Assembly: GCA_039654915.1 (NCBI GenBank)
Contig: CM077596.1
Location: 54,062,501 to 54,126,500, forward strand
Length of the DNA stretch: 64,000 bases
Direction: 5' to 3'
DNA from: Aquilaria yunnanensis
Lineage: Eukaryota; Streptophyta; Magnoliopsida; Malvales; Thymelaeaceae
In this document: in pieces, positions 13,271-25,914 of the stretch
Layout of the letters: each line of letters opens with the position of its first letter
Position numbering within the stretch: position 1 is the first letter of the stretch
Program-made: the position numbers and the translations under genes
The notes under the pieces: model-generated
What the model saw: the letters and a program-made list of their open reading frames with translations, nothing else
Database searches by the model: none
Told to the model about the DNA's origin: nothing

Positions 13271-13759
13271 CAGCCCAGGTACAATTTCACATATGATCTG
13301 ATAATGGGTGTTTAATGATGCTTTTTAAGACCACCATTGGGGACACCACCATCTTTATTAACTAGGCCTTGGTTCAACGAAGTTATGTGGCCACCATGCC
13401 AATGCCAAGAGATGACAAGCTCACACCAGTGGAGGCAAATAAGAGGAAAGAACAACCCCAGGAGAACAAAGTTGGTGAGAAATTGTCTAAGGATACTAAA
13501 TTGGTAGAAATGGCCCCTTGGAAAGGTGTTAGAAATCCACAAAGACCTTCCACATAAGATAATACATTCATTCATTATGTTTCTAAAAGTGAATAAAGAT
13601 TTGTTTACATGGTTCCCCAGTGAGATGCCCCGAAAAGACCTTTTTGCCCAACCAGTACAGCAGAAAAACCCTAATATGGCACATGAGAAAAGAAATTTCA
13701 CTAGAGAAAAAGTTAAAATGTCACTAAATTATGGCATCATCGGGAGTTGCAATACCCTA

Positions 13760-14465
13760 AATGGAACATGTGCATCGATTACACAAACCTCAATGATGCC
13801 TGCCCTAAGGAATAATACCCACCGCCCTCTATAGACCAATTAGTTGATGCCACATTAGAATTCAAAATATTATCCTTTATGGATGCCTTAAGTGGCTACC
13901 ATGAAATCCATATGCACCTTGAGTATGAAGAAAAGATGGCATTTATAATCAGAGAGATAGTGTATTACTATAGCAAATGCCATTCAGATTGAAAAATGTT
14001 GGGGTGACCTATTAGAGTCTCATGAATCGGATCTTTACTAAACATTTGGGGAGGAATATGGAGGCCTACGTGGATGGCATGATCATCAAGAGTAAGGCAA
14101 CAAAACATCATTTTGATGACCTCCACAAAACCTTTCAGAGAATGCACCAATTCAACATAAGGCTCAACCCCAAAATATGCACCTTGCGGTAGAGGCTGGA
14201 AAATTCTATAGCTACATTGTCCTTGAAAGAGGGATCAATACAAATACAGATAAAAATGAGTTTATTCTTATAATGCCTAATTTTCATAATAAAAAGGATG
14301 TCCAAAAACTGCCAGGAAGGTTAACAGCCCTTAGACGATTTGTTTCATGCTTTAGAGATCATTGCAAGCCCTTTTTCTCAAATACTTAAAAAGAAAGCAA
14401 TATGTGAATGGACTAGTGAATGCTGCAAAGCTTTCAAGTAGATCAAGGATTACTAATGAAGCCTT
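13760..14465 (+). pseudogene. Reverse transcriptase remnant, Tat-lineage gypsy
   Basis: A frame from about 13762 reads MCIDYTNLNDACPKE, then SIDQLVDATLEFKILSFMDA and LSGYHEIHMH. These are the diagnostic Tat-lineage blocks (DLNKACPKD, IDQLVDATAG and SFMDAYSGYNQI). The catalytic aspartate of SFMDA is visible; the YxDD box around 14060-14100 is degraded. Several stops and frameshifts make it inactive. A copia solo LTR enters at 14466, and the frame resumes at 18431. Confidence 0.85.
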
Positions 14466-15038
14466 TGTTAGTGTTGTGCCCAAAAGCCAATCATAAGATG
14501 ATTATGTTTTGCACATTGAGTCATGATGTTTTGCTGGGGCATTAATCCAGTAATTGTGTTTGTAGTATTGTTTCTATGTGACATAATCAAACATAATTAT
14601 AACCCTAGAATAATAATATTTTTAACGTCCCTTGTCTAGTATTATTGTTGAGTGGGTTGCAATAATACATAAAGACTAGCATATGTGGAGACTAATATGG
14701 GATATGTAGTCTACATATGGGTACAAGTTGGAGAAGTTGTGTACTAAACTGACCCACTATGAGAATGCTACATGGATCATTATATGGGTGTCATAAGTGA
14801 TTCTCATAGTGATCATGGTATATGTAGTCCTTTGACCTAAGGTCATCAAGGTTCCCTACATGTGAGTCACATACTTTGATACTTGCTTTTGTTGCTCGTA
14901 ACTAGGTAAATAAGAAGGTTGTCATAGGGTATGTCGCATATCATGTCGAGGGTTTTGAATGATCAAGATGGGATTTGTCCTTCTTATGTAACAGAAGTGA
15001 TATCTTCGGGCCCTTGATAGAGTGATACTAAGAAAATG

Positions 15039-17589
15039 TGTTACCACCTTCAAAAAATGGTAAAATTTCAGTATAAAGACATAATGGTTATAAAGCATTA
15101 TATAGCATAATTTTCAGCATAAATAATGAAATATGAGGGGTAAAGAGTATAATCTACACCTCCTTAAAAGATTCACACAATGGTTACTTGGCCCTCAAGG
15201 AAGCTCTAAAGTATTGCTTCTTTTACATGTAAGTTATGGACTTTATTCTAAGATTTCAAGACTTGGGTACTCAATTGTATAACTTTAGAAGAGAAATTTT
15301 AAAGGGATTTGAATTATATGGAAGCATTGGTTGGAGGATAAATTGCATAAAGGAAATAGAGGCTATTATTCAAGAACCTAGGACAACTAGGTTTACAATT
15401 GTTTAGAAAAATAACTTAAGGATGGGATGATTTTTGACAAGAGTCAAAGATGGCCATTTTTAGCATTATCCAAGCCTTTTATTTCCATCTTCTAAGGTCA
15501 AAAAGGTGCGCTAAAGGTTAGCCAAAAATTCTTTTCTTAAGGCATACTTATAGTGACCTAAGTGAAGGTTAAGGTTAAACTAATCAAGTCAAGTACAATA
15601 TCTTGATTTCTTGCCATTTCTTGCCCATTTTTGTCCCCAAAAGACATAACATATTCTTTATCTCCTCCATAAGCTTCCATAGCCACCATAGCTCAAGCTC
15701 TCAAGAAATCACAAAGGAAGGCAATCGGATGCACCAAGAACAAGAAAAACCCTAGTTTTCTAGTTTATTGTGCAACACTTGTTATAATCAGGCTTCACAG
15801 TCCAAGGTAAGGGTTTTATCTAAGTTTTATGGATATTTACTATTCAATACTGATGCCCAAACATCCATGAAGCTAAGACCCTAATGTTGGAAGAGAGCCA
15901 AGAGCTTGATGAACCAATTTTATGTTAAGGGGTAGATTGCACCTAGGGTTTCAGCCCTACAGTTTTGGTGCTTTGTTATGGTAGTGAAATTTAGGGTTTC
16001 TAGAGCCTAAGTTAGTACTAACTAAGACCAATTAACCTCCTAAGACCAAGAATTAGCTTCAGGAGGGATGCCATAGTGGTTACATAATGTTTATTTGATT
16101 GTTTATGTAACTCTAATGTGTTTATTGCTACTGGCATTACATTTGTTTGTTGCTATGTTGTTTGTGCATTTGGATGGTTGTGTTTGTGTATTTGTACTAT
16201 ATTATTTTGTTTTAGTGTCTTTGTATTTCAGGTATATGATGGCTGTGTTTGTGTATTTGTACTATATTATTTTGTTTTAGTGTCTTTGTATTTTAGGTAT
16301 ATGACTAGAGTTTGAATATTTTTTTGGTAAGCCCTTACTAAGTTTCATTCAAGAAACCTACCCTCTTTTTGTCCATTTCAAGAGCACCTGAAAGAGAGCT
16401 CTCAAACTAATAGCTTTAGTTTGAATTTCTCTGTGAAATTTTAGTTATATGAACTTCCATATGTATAGTTGTAAAATGAAAAGTTTCATGATTTTTGGAG
16501 CACATTAGCTATTTTTAGTAATGGTACTTTCTGCCTTACGCAGTAGCTAGTCCCTTCAAGTTTTTGGATTGCTTAATGCTTTTGAAGTTCTCCAAGAAGC
16601 TTAGTGTATGTATTAAGTAAGTTATTGCAATGTATGTAGTGCATAAATTCATGTAAATGAGTTGGGCATGTTGTATGTACATTGTGTGAATGATATGTGG
16701 ATCAATGGAATGTTGTTTGAAGTGTGTGTATAATTCTATCCATATTGGTTATTATGGACTATTTTGAAGAGTATGGTGTTTGATGCTTATGTGATGACTT
16801 AAAATTAAGGGCATTGGTTTTTGCATGTGTCTATGACATGTATAGAACTACCCATGTTGGTTTTGCACCTAGAAATTAAGTGTATGAATTTTAAGAAATT
16901 TTGTATGGGCATTATGGTCACTAGTTGATCAAATTTGGTACCTTATACTCCAATAACCATAACTTTCTGTACTTAATGAGTTTGGCTATGAAATTTTTAC
17001 CACACCTAGAATACTTCAAGATGAATAATTTACCTTTTGAATCACTAGATTTGGTGCCTTGCAGCAATAGTTATGGCATGTCAAAGTTGGCTAATTTTGT
17101 TAGGTACTATTCATATGATCAATTTTACCCGGTTGAGTGTAAAATCCATAATGGCAATCTTAGATGGATTTAATGTCTCAAACCTATTTCCTTATCAATT
17201 TTTAAGTGTATTAAAGGTTTTAAAACCTTTAGGACATAGGAGGATGTGGGTAGAATTTGACTTGGACATGGTATGAAAGTTTGGACACATGAATAATAAG
17301 CACCAATAGCACCAAGTGTGCATATGATTGTTCATGCACTTGGGGATTTTAGTCAAGTTCTAGATTGGCTAGGAATAAAGAATTTGACTATCATCATTAC
17401 TTCTAGATGAAATTATATGTGAATATGTGAGTAATGGTTGGACCAATATACATATATTTGCATAAAGTCCAAGAGGGCCACTTGGATAAATATAGTGAGC
17501 ATGTTCTGCTTGGCCTACAAGACATTTATTGTCTAGGACTTGAGCTCACTAAATCTAATCATTGTATAGAAGCACTCAAAGTAGTAACA
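15039..17589 (+). mobile_element. Solo LTR, family A (2,551 bp), inside a copia solo LTR
   Basis: It begins TGTTACCACC and ends GTAGTAACA, with the perfect 5-bp duplication AAATG at 15034-15038 and 17590-17594. Removing it joins the copia LTR into the sequence found in the other copies (AGAAAATGCATGG). It aligns with the solo LTR at 7253-9738 across its length. No coding capacity is seen; the short frames inside are incidental. Confidence 0.92.
16176..16305 (+). repeat. 65-bp tandem duplication in a solo LTR
   Basis: Two adjacent 65-bp units (16176-16240 and 16241-16305) differ at only a few positions. The unit starts GGTTGTGTTTGTGTATTTG and ends with GGTATATGAT. The other family-A LTR (near 8440) has only one copy, so the duplication arose in this copy or its recent lineage. 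Confidence 0.85.
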
Positions 17590-17843
17590 AAATGCATGGC
17601 CATGCTCAGATTAGTTGATGTACAATATCAATGTCATCAGTTTAAGTTAGTCTACTCGGTAATCAAGAAACCATAGATTGGGCTATACAAGAGTGACGCA
17701 TTCTATGTCTCGTGCTTGGTCTTGATATCTTGGACAAAGGGACAATGGCATATACAGATAATGATCACAGAGTTTAAGTCAAATCATCAATTATCTTGTC
17801 ACTTGGGTAGCAATGATGTGTTGCTAGACACCGGTCATTGTTT

Positions 17844-17870
17844 ATGATCATAAATATGATTTATGATCAT
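17844..17870. other. 12-bp-arm hairpin of the copia LTR
   Basis: ATGATCATAAAT and ATTTATGATCAT are perfect inverted arms around three bases. The same hairpin occurs in every copy of this LTR family in the window. Confidence 0.85.
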
Positions 17871-18430
17871 TGCCAATGAGATTGTAGCCTATTGGGTCGC
17901 ACGCATAGAGCCAATTGGGTTATTTGAGTACATGGGCCAAATTGCTTGGGTTTTGGTTTCATAATAATTTTGGGTTAATAATTGGCCCAAAGGTTGAGCC
18001 ATTAATGAAGCCCGAAATTAAACCTAATTGGATTAAGGTTTTGAAACCTATTGGGTTTGGGAGTTGAGTCTCACTATATATACATCATATAGTGAGAATT
18101 TCATAACTCTTATCCTAGCATCCATAAGGATGAAATTAGAAGAGTTCTGAAAGTTCTAGCTGCACTATTCTCTTGCCATTCCTTAGAGGATGCATGCTAG
18201 CATTGCGGGTGCAAGAAAAATGCATCTGCTGGGACATGGTGGAGAGGTGGTGATCTTGAGACGCCCATATGGATACCTAGAAAGCTTAAACACGACAATT
18301 ATTCAATTTTTGTGATTCGACTCAATAGTTATGTGAAAGATCTCAACCGACTAGGCATAAAATTTTTCAACACCAGATTTACCTCATTTCACTTGGATCC
18401 ACTACGCTTGTATGGCTCACAAAACCCTAT

Positions 18431-18911
18431 AGCCTGATGAACCCCTTATGCTCTACTTGGTTATAACAAAAGGCTCCATTAGTGTGGTACTTATAAAAGA
18501 ACATGGGACAGCACATTGGCTAGATACTATGCAGTCAGACTCTCAAAAGGACAAAGTCTAGGCACCCCATACTCTAGAAAGTAGTTTAAGCCCTCATCAA
18601 GGCTTCTTGGAAACTACGTCCATACTTTCAGATGCACTTTTTTTTTTCATAGAGTTACCCCTATAGGATATCCTCTAAAAGCTAGATAAATCTGGAAGAC
18701 TTGCTAAAAGGTGCATTGATTTAGGGGAGTAAGAAATTAATTATGAGTCCCAAAGGGCCATAAAAGCAGAAGCTCTAGCGGACTTTGTTGCTGTAATGAC
18801 ACCACCAGAAACAATTGAAAGGAAGCTCTTGGATGAGGGCCTACTCTTATAAATTTTTGTCGACAGAGCCTCAGGACCAAAAAACTAAGGAGTAGGCATC
18901 ATACTAAAAGT
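18431..18911 (+). pseudogene. RNase H remnants of the Tat-lineage element
   Basis: Right after the copia solo LTR a frame reads PDEPLMLYLVITKG and ISVVLIKEH, the N-terminal block of gypsy RNase H that follows the polymerase. From about 18770 a second block reads EALADFV (with shifts), LLDEGLLL and FVDRASGPKN, then GVGIILK, which matches the additional archaeal-type RNase H of Tat elements (FVDGSSN and GAGVVL). The order RT, RH, aRH supports the Tat assignment. Homology stops near 18911. Confidence 0.75.
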
Positions 18912-21436
18912 ATTAAAACCATCCCTCAGTACTTGGCTTAGGCCAAGAATGCATAGAAAACACAAAATAAACATAAGGGACTTGATTGAAAATGAGGATA
19001 AAGGTGTAAGTGCAAACCTAAGAAAGTATGGGTTTTAAGTGTACATGAAAAATTAAACTATGATGTCTATGGCATGAAACAAAGTTTAAGGGCCATATTG
19101 TACACTTAAACTAGTGCTACAAATGAAACTATGAAACTTAAACTAGCAATTTCGGCCATGCAAATAAGTACAAGGAAAAGTGGAGAATTAGACCAATTTT
19201 TTGGCGACTTTTGATGTCCGGTCATGTTATGTCTCCCACCAATATTTATGCCATCAATTACTTGGTTTAATTAATTAATAAATATCTTGGTAATTGGCTG
19301 AAATATGCATGGGATAATGGCCATTTTCAGCCATTTTAATTAATGCTTGGCAATGTAAGCCATGAATCAAGATTAATGCCGAAATGAACATGCATTTTAG
19401 TGACTAAAATGAAGCCATGAATTCTTGAGGGGCGAAATGAACCATGCAAACTAGTATGAGATTAAATAGAGTATTAAACCAATTTCTTGGACATGTGTCC
19501 ATGGCCAGCTACCATGTCTCCCATTAAACAAATTAAACAAGTGTTTTCGGCCCTTGAGTAAGTTTGCTTTGTTGGCCGAAACATTGAAGCGTTCTAAAGG
19601 GCTTTGTATGTTCTTGGTGCTCTTGAAGAATTGCTACCGAATTGATGCCCATTTTCAAGTAATTGAAGCTTGAAACCAAGATTCAAGCTAAGTCCACTCA
19701 CTTTCGGCATTAGGCGACCAAGAAGCTCAAGTTGGAGTTTAATTTTTGAAGTTACAAAGGTTAGCCGAGAGTTGTTCAAGCTCAAATTAGAGGTATAGAT
19801 TCATAAACTCACTTGTTTTCTTGGTAATAATCCATGATCAAGTGATTATGATAATTAATTAAAGGCATTGTTGTGTTAGGCAACTTTGAAATAGAAGTTG
19901 ATTTCGGATTTGGATACTCAAGCACAACCAAGAGACTCAAGCTTTGTTTTGTTGAGGTAAGGTTTCATGGTTTTCTTGGATTCTTGGTTATATTCCATGA
20001 TCAAGTAAATAAAGTAACTAAGTGATGGTTGAAATTTTCTATGTGATCTTAGTTGCTTGAAGGGCATATTGAGAAGCTTTCAGGCTTGTGTTATTTGACT
20101 AGCTAGTCAAGGTAATGGCATGTGTTAGAATTCCTAGTGAGGGAGGCCAACTTGCTAGTGAATTCGGAGCTTTAGTGGAATGGGAGTGATGTTGTGAAGA
20201 TGGAAGTGCAAAAAGTGCACATGGACATATGCTAGTGAATATGGCCGAATGTATCTTGTGGTGTGTGTGTGTTTTTTGTGTGCTTGATTGTTTGTTTGTG
20301 TGTGCTAACCAATTGTAGATAGCTTAGTTATGCTTAATATGTCTCAGTTACTATATGTGTATATTGTATTTTTGTGTTTTCCATGTTTTCTTGCAGGACA
20401 AGTAAGCTATGGAGGTTAAGTCTTGGACTTAACTAAATAAACCAAGTATGGTTGTTTGTGAATCCTACTGAGTAATTGTTACTAATTGCCCATATATATT
20501 TCTTGTTTTAGGAAAGGATATTCAGCTTGAGTAGTTGCTTGAGTTGCTTGTTTGTGTGCTAGGTAGTGCACTTATTGCTCACGGTATGTGCCAACTAAAT
20601 CTTGGCTTGAATATTTGCATTTACAAGTCTTATGGTTTAGGGCCAAAACCTATGCTCTAAGTTTTGCAGGCTTGAGTAGTTTGTGGGACACGTCTAGGTG
20701 TAGGATGGATGTATGGACTATGGCTCTGATTGTAGTGTTCAATTTCATGACCATGAATATGGTCATTGGGTTGGTTCTTTAGTGTGTGCTGCTGTATTGC
20801 ACACTTAGGTATCTTCTTGGGGAGTAAGGGAACTTGGCTTGTAAAACTTAACCTTGGCTATATTTTGGACTTGTAGCATCCTTGGAATGCTTGCAAGCTA
20901 GTGATGCTTGTACTTAGGCTATTTTGTGTGTATATGTAGCCTTTGTTGTACATGGTTTTGTATTTACATATGTTGGATGCTTATGTGCCAACTTATGTTA
21001 AGTTTATGAGCTCATGGTTATGTTTCATGGAAGAAACCTCTTGAGACACTTTGTTTGGCCGAATATACATGTGCATGGAAACCTTGATTTTCAAAACTAC
21101 AAAGATGTGGGCTTCTTGGTTGTCATTCATGAAAGTAGCACACTTGATGAGCACACATCCTAGACACTTAACTGATTAACTGTATGCCTTGCTTGTATTG
21201 CAAGTTACTGATTTACAGCCTTGCCTTGTGTTGCAAGTTAGTGGTTCGGCCTTACCTAAGCTGCAGGTAACTGTTCTAAATAACTCATAAGCCTCCTGGG
21301 GCACCCTCCCAGCTCTCAACTTAAGAAAGTAAGACTTAAAACTATCTAACAAGCAATAGCCAAAATAAAAATGTAGTTAATAACACCTGAACTTAAGAGT
21401 ATCCAAATAACTTCTGGGTAGAAATGGTGAGTGGCA
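18912..21436. other. Unassigned non-coding repeat-like region
   Basis: About 2.5 kb without a credible coding frame. It interrupts the additional RNase H of the Tat element. The style is LTR-like: a sentence-like run GTAAGG near 19957, a repeated phrase CCATGATCAAGT at about 19829 and 19999, and CTTGCAGGACAAGTAAGC near 20391 resembling the middle of the chromovirus LTR. No defined ends or target duplication were found. Confidence 0.35.
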
Positions 21437-21499
21437 CTGAGAGTGCACAGGCTGGGGCCCGTGTGGGGTATGGCAAAAAGGATCATTGGGAATGGCAGT

Positions 21500-21538
21500 A
21501 GCTCTCAGAATAAAGTTCTTTTTACCATTCTGAGAGCT
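21500..21538. other. Perfect 12-bp inverted repeat
   Basis: AGCTCTCAGAAT and ATTCTGAGAGCT are exact inverted arms around 15 bases, in the terminal part of the inverted family-A LTR. It is not present at the matching place in the other two family-A copies. Confidence 0.85.
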
Positions 21539-22674
21539 TAAATACAGTGACCATATTTAATGTGTCAGTTTCCCAGGAGCTATGCATGTTCCGTAGGCCA
21601 TCAGAACAATGCTCACTATATTACCCAAGTGGCCCTCTTGGTCTTTATGCAAATATATGTATATTGTCCAACCATCACACACATATTCACATACAATTTC
21701 ATCTTGAAGTAATGATGATTACAATCAATTCTTTATTCCTGGTCAATATGAGATTTGAGTAAAATCCCCAAGTGCATGCACAATCCTATGAACACTTGGT
21801 ACCATTGGTGCCCATTCCACAGGTCCAAACTTTCATACCATGTCCAAATCAAATTCTACCCATGTTCCCCTATGCCTCAAAAGGTTTAACCCCTTTAATA
21901 CACTTGAACCTTCATAGTGAAATAAATTTGAGGCATTAAATCCATACAAGTTTGCAATTATGGATTTCATACTTAACTGGGTAAAATTGACCATATGAAC
22001 AGTACACAGCAAAATCATCCAACTTTGACAGCTTATAACTCTGGCTACAGGGCACCAAATCTAGTGATTCAAAACCCAAATTCTTCATCTTGAAGTGTTC
22101 TAAGTGTGGTAAAAATTTTATAACCAAACTCATTATGTACAGTAATTTATCGCTCTTGGAGTACAAGTTACCAAATCTATACAACTAATGACCATAATGC
22201 CCATACAAAATTTCATAAAATTCACACACTTCATTTCTAGGTGCAAAACCAACATAGGCAGGTTCTCACATGTCTTAAACACTTGGGAAAGTCATTCCCA
22301 TGAATTTAGAGGCATTCTATAAGCATTAAACATAATTTTCTTTGGAATAGCTAATGAGTTGCAAAATGGACAGAATTGAACATTCAACCTCAAACATCAC
22401 TTTATTGCTTCATATATCATCCATACACCATCCATAGTATATTTACATGCATAGATTCATCATACACATGTCCTAGCTTAGTTGGGTATGTACACTAGCT
22501 TCTTGGAGAGCCTCACAAACACAATGCACTCCAGAAACTTCAAAAGGTAGCTAATATGCAAGGCAGAAAGTACCAACACTAAAATTAGTAAATGTGCTCT
22601 AAAAATCATGAAACACTCTAGTTTAATACTAGACATATTTAAGTTCATGTACCTGAAATTTCATAGGAAAAATT

Positions 22675-24077
22675 TGTTGAGTTTCGGGAGCCAAACAGTG
22701 CAGCAAAATTTAAACAAAACCTTCTAGGATCCAAGTGAAACGGGGTAAACCGGGTGTTCAAAAATTTTCATACCTAATTTTTGGTTGAGATCTCTCACTC
22801 AACTGTAAAGTCGAATGAGAAAACTTGAACAGTTGATGTGTTCAAGATCTCTATGGCATCCACACGAGCCTCTCGGGATCACCACGCTTCCACCGCGTCC
22901 CGACAGATTCGTTTCTCTTGCGCTCACAGTGCTAGCTTCCGTCCTCCAAGGAATTGCAAGAGAAGAGTGCGGTTGTACTTTTGGGAGGCTAGGGCAAGGA
23001 GACCTGCAAACTTCTCGCTAAAAGTTGTATTTATAGTGAGACTCAACTTCCAGGCCTAATGGGTTTCAAAGCCCTAATCCAATTAGGCTTTAATTTTGGG
23101 CTTAATAATGGCTCAACTATTGGGCCCATTATTAATACAAAATTATTGTGAAACCAAAACCCAAATTATTAACCCATGCACTGTAATGATCCAAATAGCT
23201 CTATGTGTGTGACACAATAGGCTCTTACCACGTTGGCATGATCATAAATCACATTTATGATCATAAGCAATGAGTGGTGTCTAGCAACACATCATTGCTA
23301 CCTGAGTGACAAGATTGTCGATGATTTGACTAAACCTTTATGATCATCACCGATATATGCCATTGTCCCTTTGTCCAAGATATCAAGACTAAGCACAAGA
23401 CATGGAATGTGTCACTCTCGTATAGCCCAATCTTTGGTTTCTTGATTACCGAGTAGACCAACTTAAACTGATGACATTGATATCATATATCAACTCATCC
23501 GAGCATGGCCATGCATTTTTCTAAGTCTTACTCTATCAAGGGGCCTAAAGATATCACTCCCATTACATAGGAGGGACAAATCCCATCTTGATCATACAAA
23601 TCTCTCCACATGATATATGACATACCCAATGACCTCCTTAAAGTTCACTCAGTTACAAGCAACAAAGGAAAGTATCAAAGTATGTGACTCACATGTAGCG
23701 AACCTTGATGATCTTAGGTCGAAGGACTACATATACCATGATCACTAATGACACTCATATAACGATCCATGTAGTGTTCTCATGGTGGGTCGGTCCAGTA
23801 CACAAGTTCTCCAACTTGTACCCATATGCAGACTACATATCTCATATTAGTCTCCACATATGCTAGTCATTATGTATTATTGCAACCCACTCCACAATAA
23901 TACTAGACTAGGGACGTTTGAGAATATCATTATTCTGGGGTTACAATTATGTTTGTTAAGTTACGCAGAAACAAAACAACAAACATAATTGCTAGATTAA
24001 TCCTTAATAAAATATCATGACTTAATGTGAAAAAATAGAATCATCTCATGATTGGCCTTTTGGGCACAACACTAACA
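22675..24077 (-). mobile_element. Inverted copia solo LTR (1,403 bp)
   Basis: Read on the minus strand it starts TGTTAGTGTTGTGCC and ends near CTCAACA. The flanks are AAATT and AAATC, a 5-bp duplication with one change. It aligns along its length with the LTRs at 24485 and 31399, including the 12-bp-arm hairpin near 23240. Confidence 0.9.
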
Positions 24078-25311
24078 AAATCAAGCTATAACTATTAGTT
24101 TGAACATTCTCTTTTAGGTGTTCCTCAAGATGGACAGAACGGGGAGTAAGCTCTTTGTGAAGAACTTAGCAAGGGCTTTCAATGTAAAGTCTTCCATAGC
24201 AACGTACCACCTGAAATGAAAAGACATAAAGACATACAAAAACAACACATATACACAAATATGGCAACCATATGCACCAACAAACACAACAGTAAAACAA
24301 ATGAAATGCACAGCAACAATAACCTTAGGGTTAGTCATAAACATTCAATAAAACAATAAGATATCACTTTAGTAACACTATGGCAGCCCTCCTCAAGATC
24401 TTTCTTGGTCTGAGGAGTCTTTTAGGTCCTAGTTCGTACTAACTTGGGCCCTAGAAACCCTTCTTTCTTGCTGCCATCTTTAGCTGTTAGTGTTGTGCCT
24501 AAAAAAAGCCAATCATGAGATGATTGTATTTTTGCACATTGAGTCATGATATTTTATTGAGGCATTAATCCAGCAATTTTGTTTGTTGTTTTGTTCCTGC
24601 ATAACGTAATAAACATAATTGTAACCCTAGAATAATGATATTCTTAAACGTCCTTAGTCTAGTATTATTGTGGAGCGGGTTGCAATAATACATAATGACT
24701 AGCATATGTTGAGACTAATATGAGATATGTAGTCTACGTATGGGTACCAGTTGGAGAACTTGTGTACTGGACCGACCCACCATAAGAACACTTCATGGAT
24801 CGTTATATGAGTGTCATAAGTGATTCTCATAGTGATCATGGTATATGTAGTCCTTCGACCTAAGATCAGCAAGGTTCCCTACATGTGAGTCACATACTTT
24901 GATACTTTCCTTTGTTGCTCGTAACTGAGTGAACTTGAAGGAGGTCATTGGGTATGTCACATATCATGCAGAGGGATTTGTATGATCAAGATGGGATTTG
25001 TCCCTCCTATGTAACGGGAGTGATATCTTTGGGCCCCTTGATAGAGTGAGACTTAGAAAATGCATGGCCATGCTCCGATGAGTTGATATATGATATCAAT
25101 GTCGTCAGTTTAAGTTAGTCTACTCGGTAATCAAGAAACCAAAGATTGGGCTATACGAGAGTGACACATTCCATGTCTTGTGCTTAGTCTTGATATCTTG
25201 GACAAAGGGACAATGGCATATATTGGTGATGATCATAAAGGTTTAGTCGATTCACCGACAATCTTGTCACTTGGGTAGCAATGATGTGTTGATAGACACC
25301 GCTCATTGCTT

Positions 25312-25338
25312 ATGATCATAAATGTGATTTATGATCAT
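25312..25338. other. Conserved hairpin in the U3 part of the copia LTR
   Basis: Perfect 12-bp inverted arms ATGATCATAAAT and ATTTATGATCAT around GTG. It is kept in the solo LTR copies near 17844, 23240 and 47780 and in the 3' LTR near 32227, although the loop changes. Confidence 0.85.
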
Positions 25339-25541
25339 TGCCAACATGGCAAAAGCCTATTGGGTCACACACATAGAGCTATTTGGATCATTAGAGTGCA
25401 TGGGCTAATTATTTGGGTTATGGTTTCACTTTAATTTTGTATTAATAATGGGCCAAGGAGTTGAGCCATTATTAAGCCCGAAATTAAATCCTAATTGGAT
25501 TAGGGCTTTGAAACCCATTAGGCCTGGAAGTTGACTCTCAC

Positions 25542-25549
25542 TATAAATA
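25542..25549 (+). promoter_or_regulatory. TATA box of the copia 5' LTR
   Basis: TATAAATA, repeated at the same LTR position in the 3' LTR (32456-32463). Transcription would start about 30 bp downstream. Confidence 0.7.
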
Positions 25550-25902
25550 CAACTTTTAAGTGAGAAATTCGCAGGTCTCCTTGCCTTAGCCTCCCAAAAG
25601 GACAGCTGCACTCTTCTCTTGCAATTCCTTGGAGGACGCAAGCTAGCACTACGAGCGCAAGAGAAACGCATCTGCCGGGACACGGTGGAAGCGTGGTATC
25701 CCGAGAGGCTCGTGTGGATACCATAGAGAGCCTGAGCACGTTAACTGTTCAGGTTTTATGATTTGACTCTACAGTTGAGTGAAAGATCTCAACCAAAAAT
25801 TAGGTATGAAATTTTCGAACACCCGGTTTACCCCGTTTCACTTGGATCCTGGAGGGTTTCGGTTAAATTCCGCTGCGCCGTTTGGCTCCCGAAACCCAAC
25901 AG

Positions 25903-25914
25903 TGGTATCAGAGC
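25903..25914 (+). promoter_or_regulatory. Primer-binding site of the copia element
   Basis: TGGTATCAGAGC, complementary to the 3' end of plant initiator-Met tRNA, one base after the LTR end. Confidence 0.92.

Larger units (their letters stand above)
14466..18430 (+). mobile_element. Copia solo LTR, split by a family-A solo LTR
   Basis: It starts TGTTAGTGTTGTGCC and ends CCCTATA, aligned to the LTR ends of the full copia element (24485 and 25901). The 5-bp flanks are GCCTT and GCCTG, one mismatch. Without the nested element (15039-17589 plus its duplicated AAATG) the LTR is 1,409 bp, against 1,417 for the 5' LTR of the full element. It has diverged more than the other copies and carries a TATA-like CTATATATAC near 18073. 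Confidence 0.9.
24485..25901 (+). repeat. 5' LTR of the copia element
   Basis: TGTTAG to CCAACA, 1,417 bp, with TG/CA ends. It holds a hairpin (25312-25338) upstream of a TATA box (25542-25549), placing U3, R and U5 in the usual order. Confidence 0.95.

Noticed and set aside
13312..13701. 129-codon minus-strand frame
   Set aside because: Shadow of the decayed Tat pol region on the plus strand.
21500..21538. microRNA precursor
   Set aside because: The arms are only 12 bp; too short for a plant precursor.
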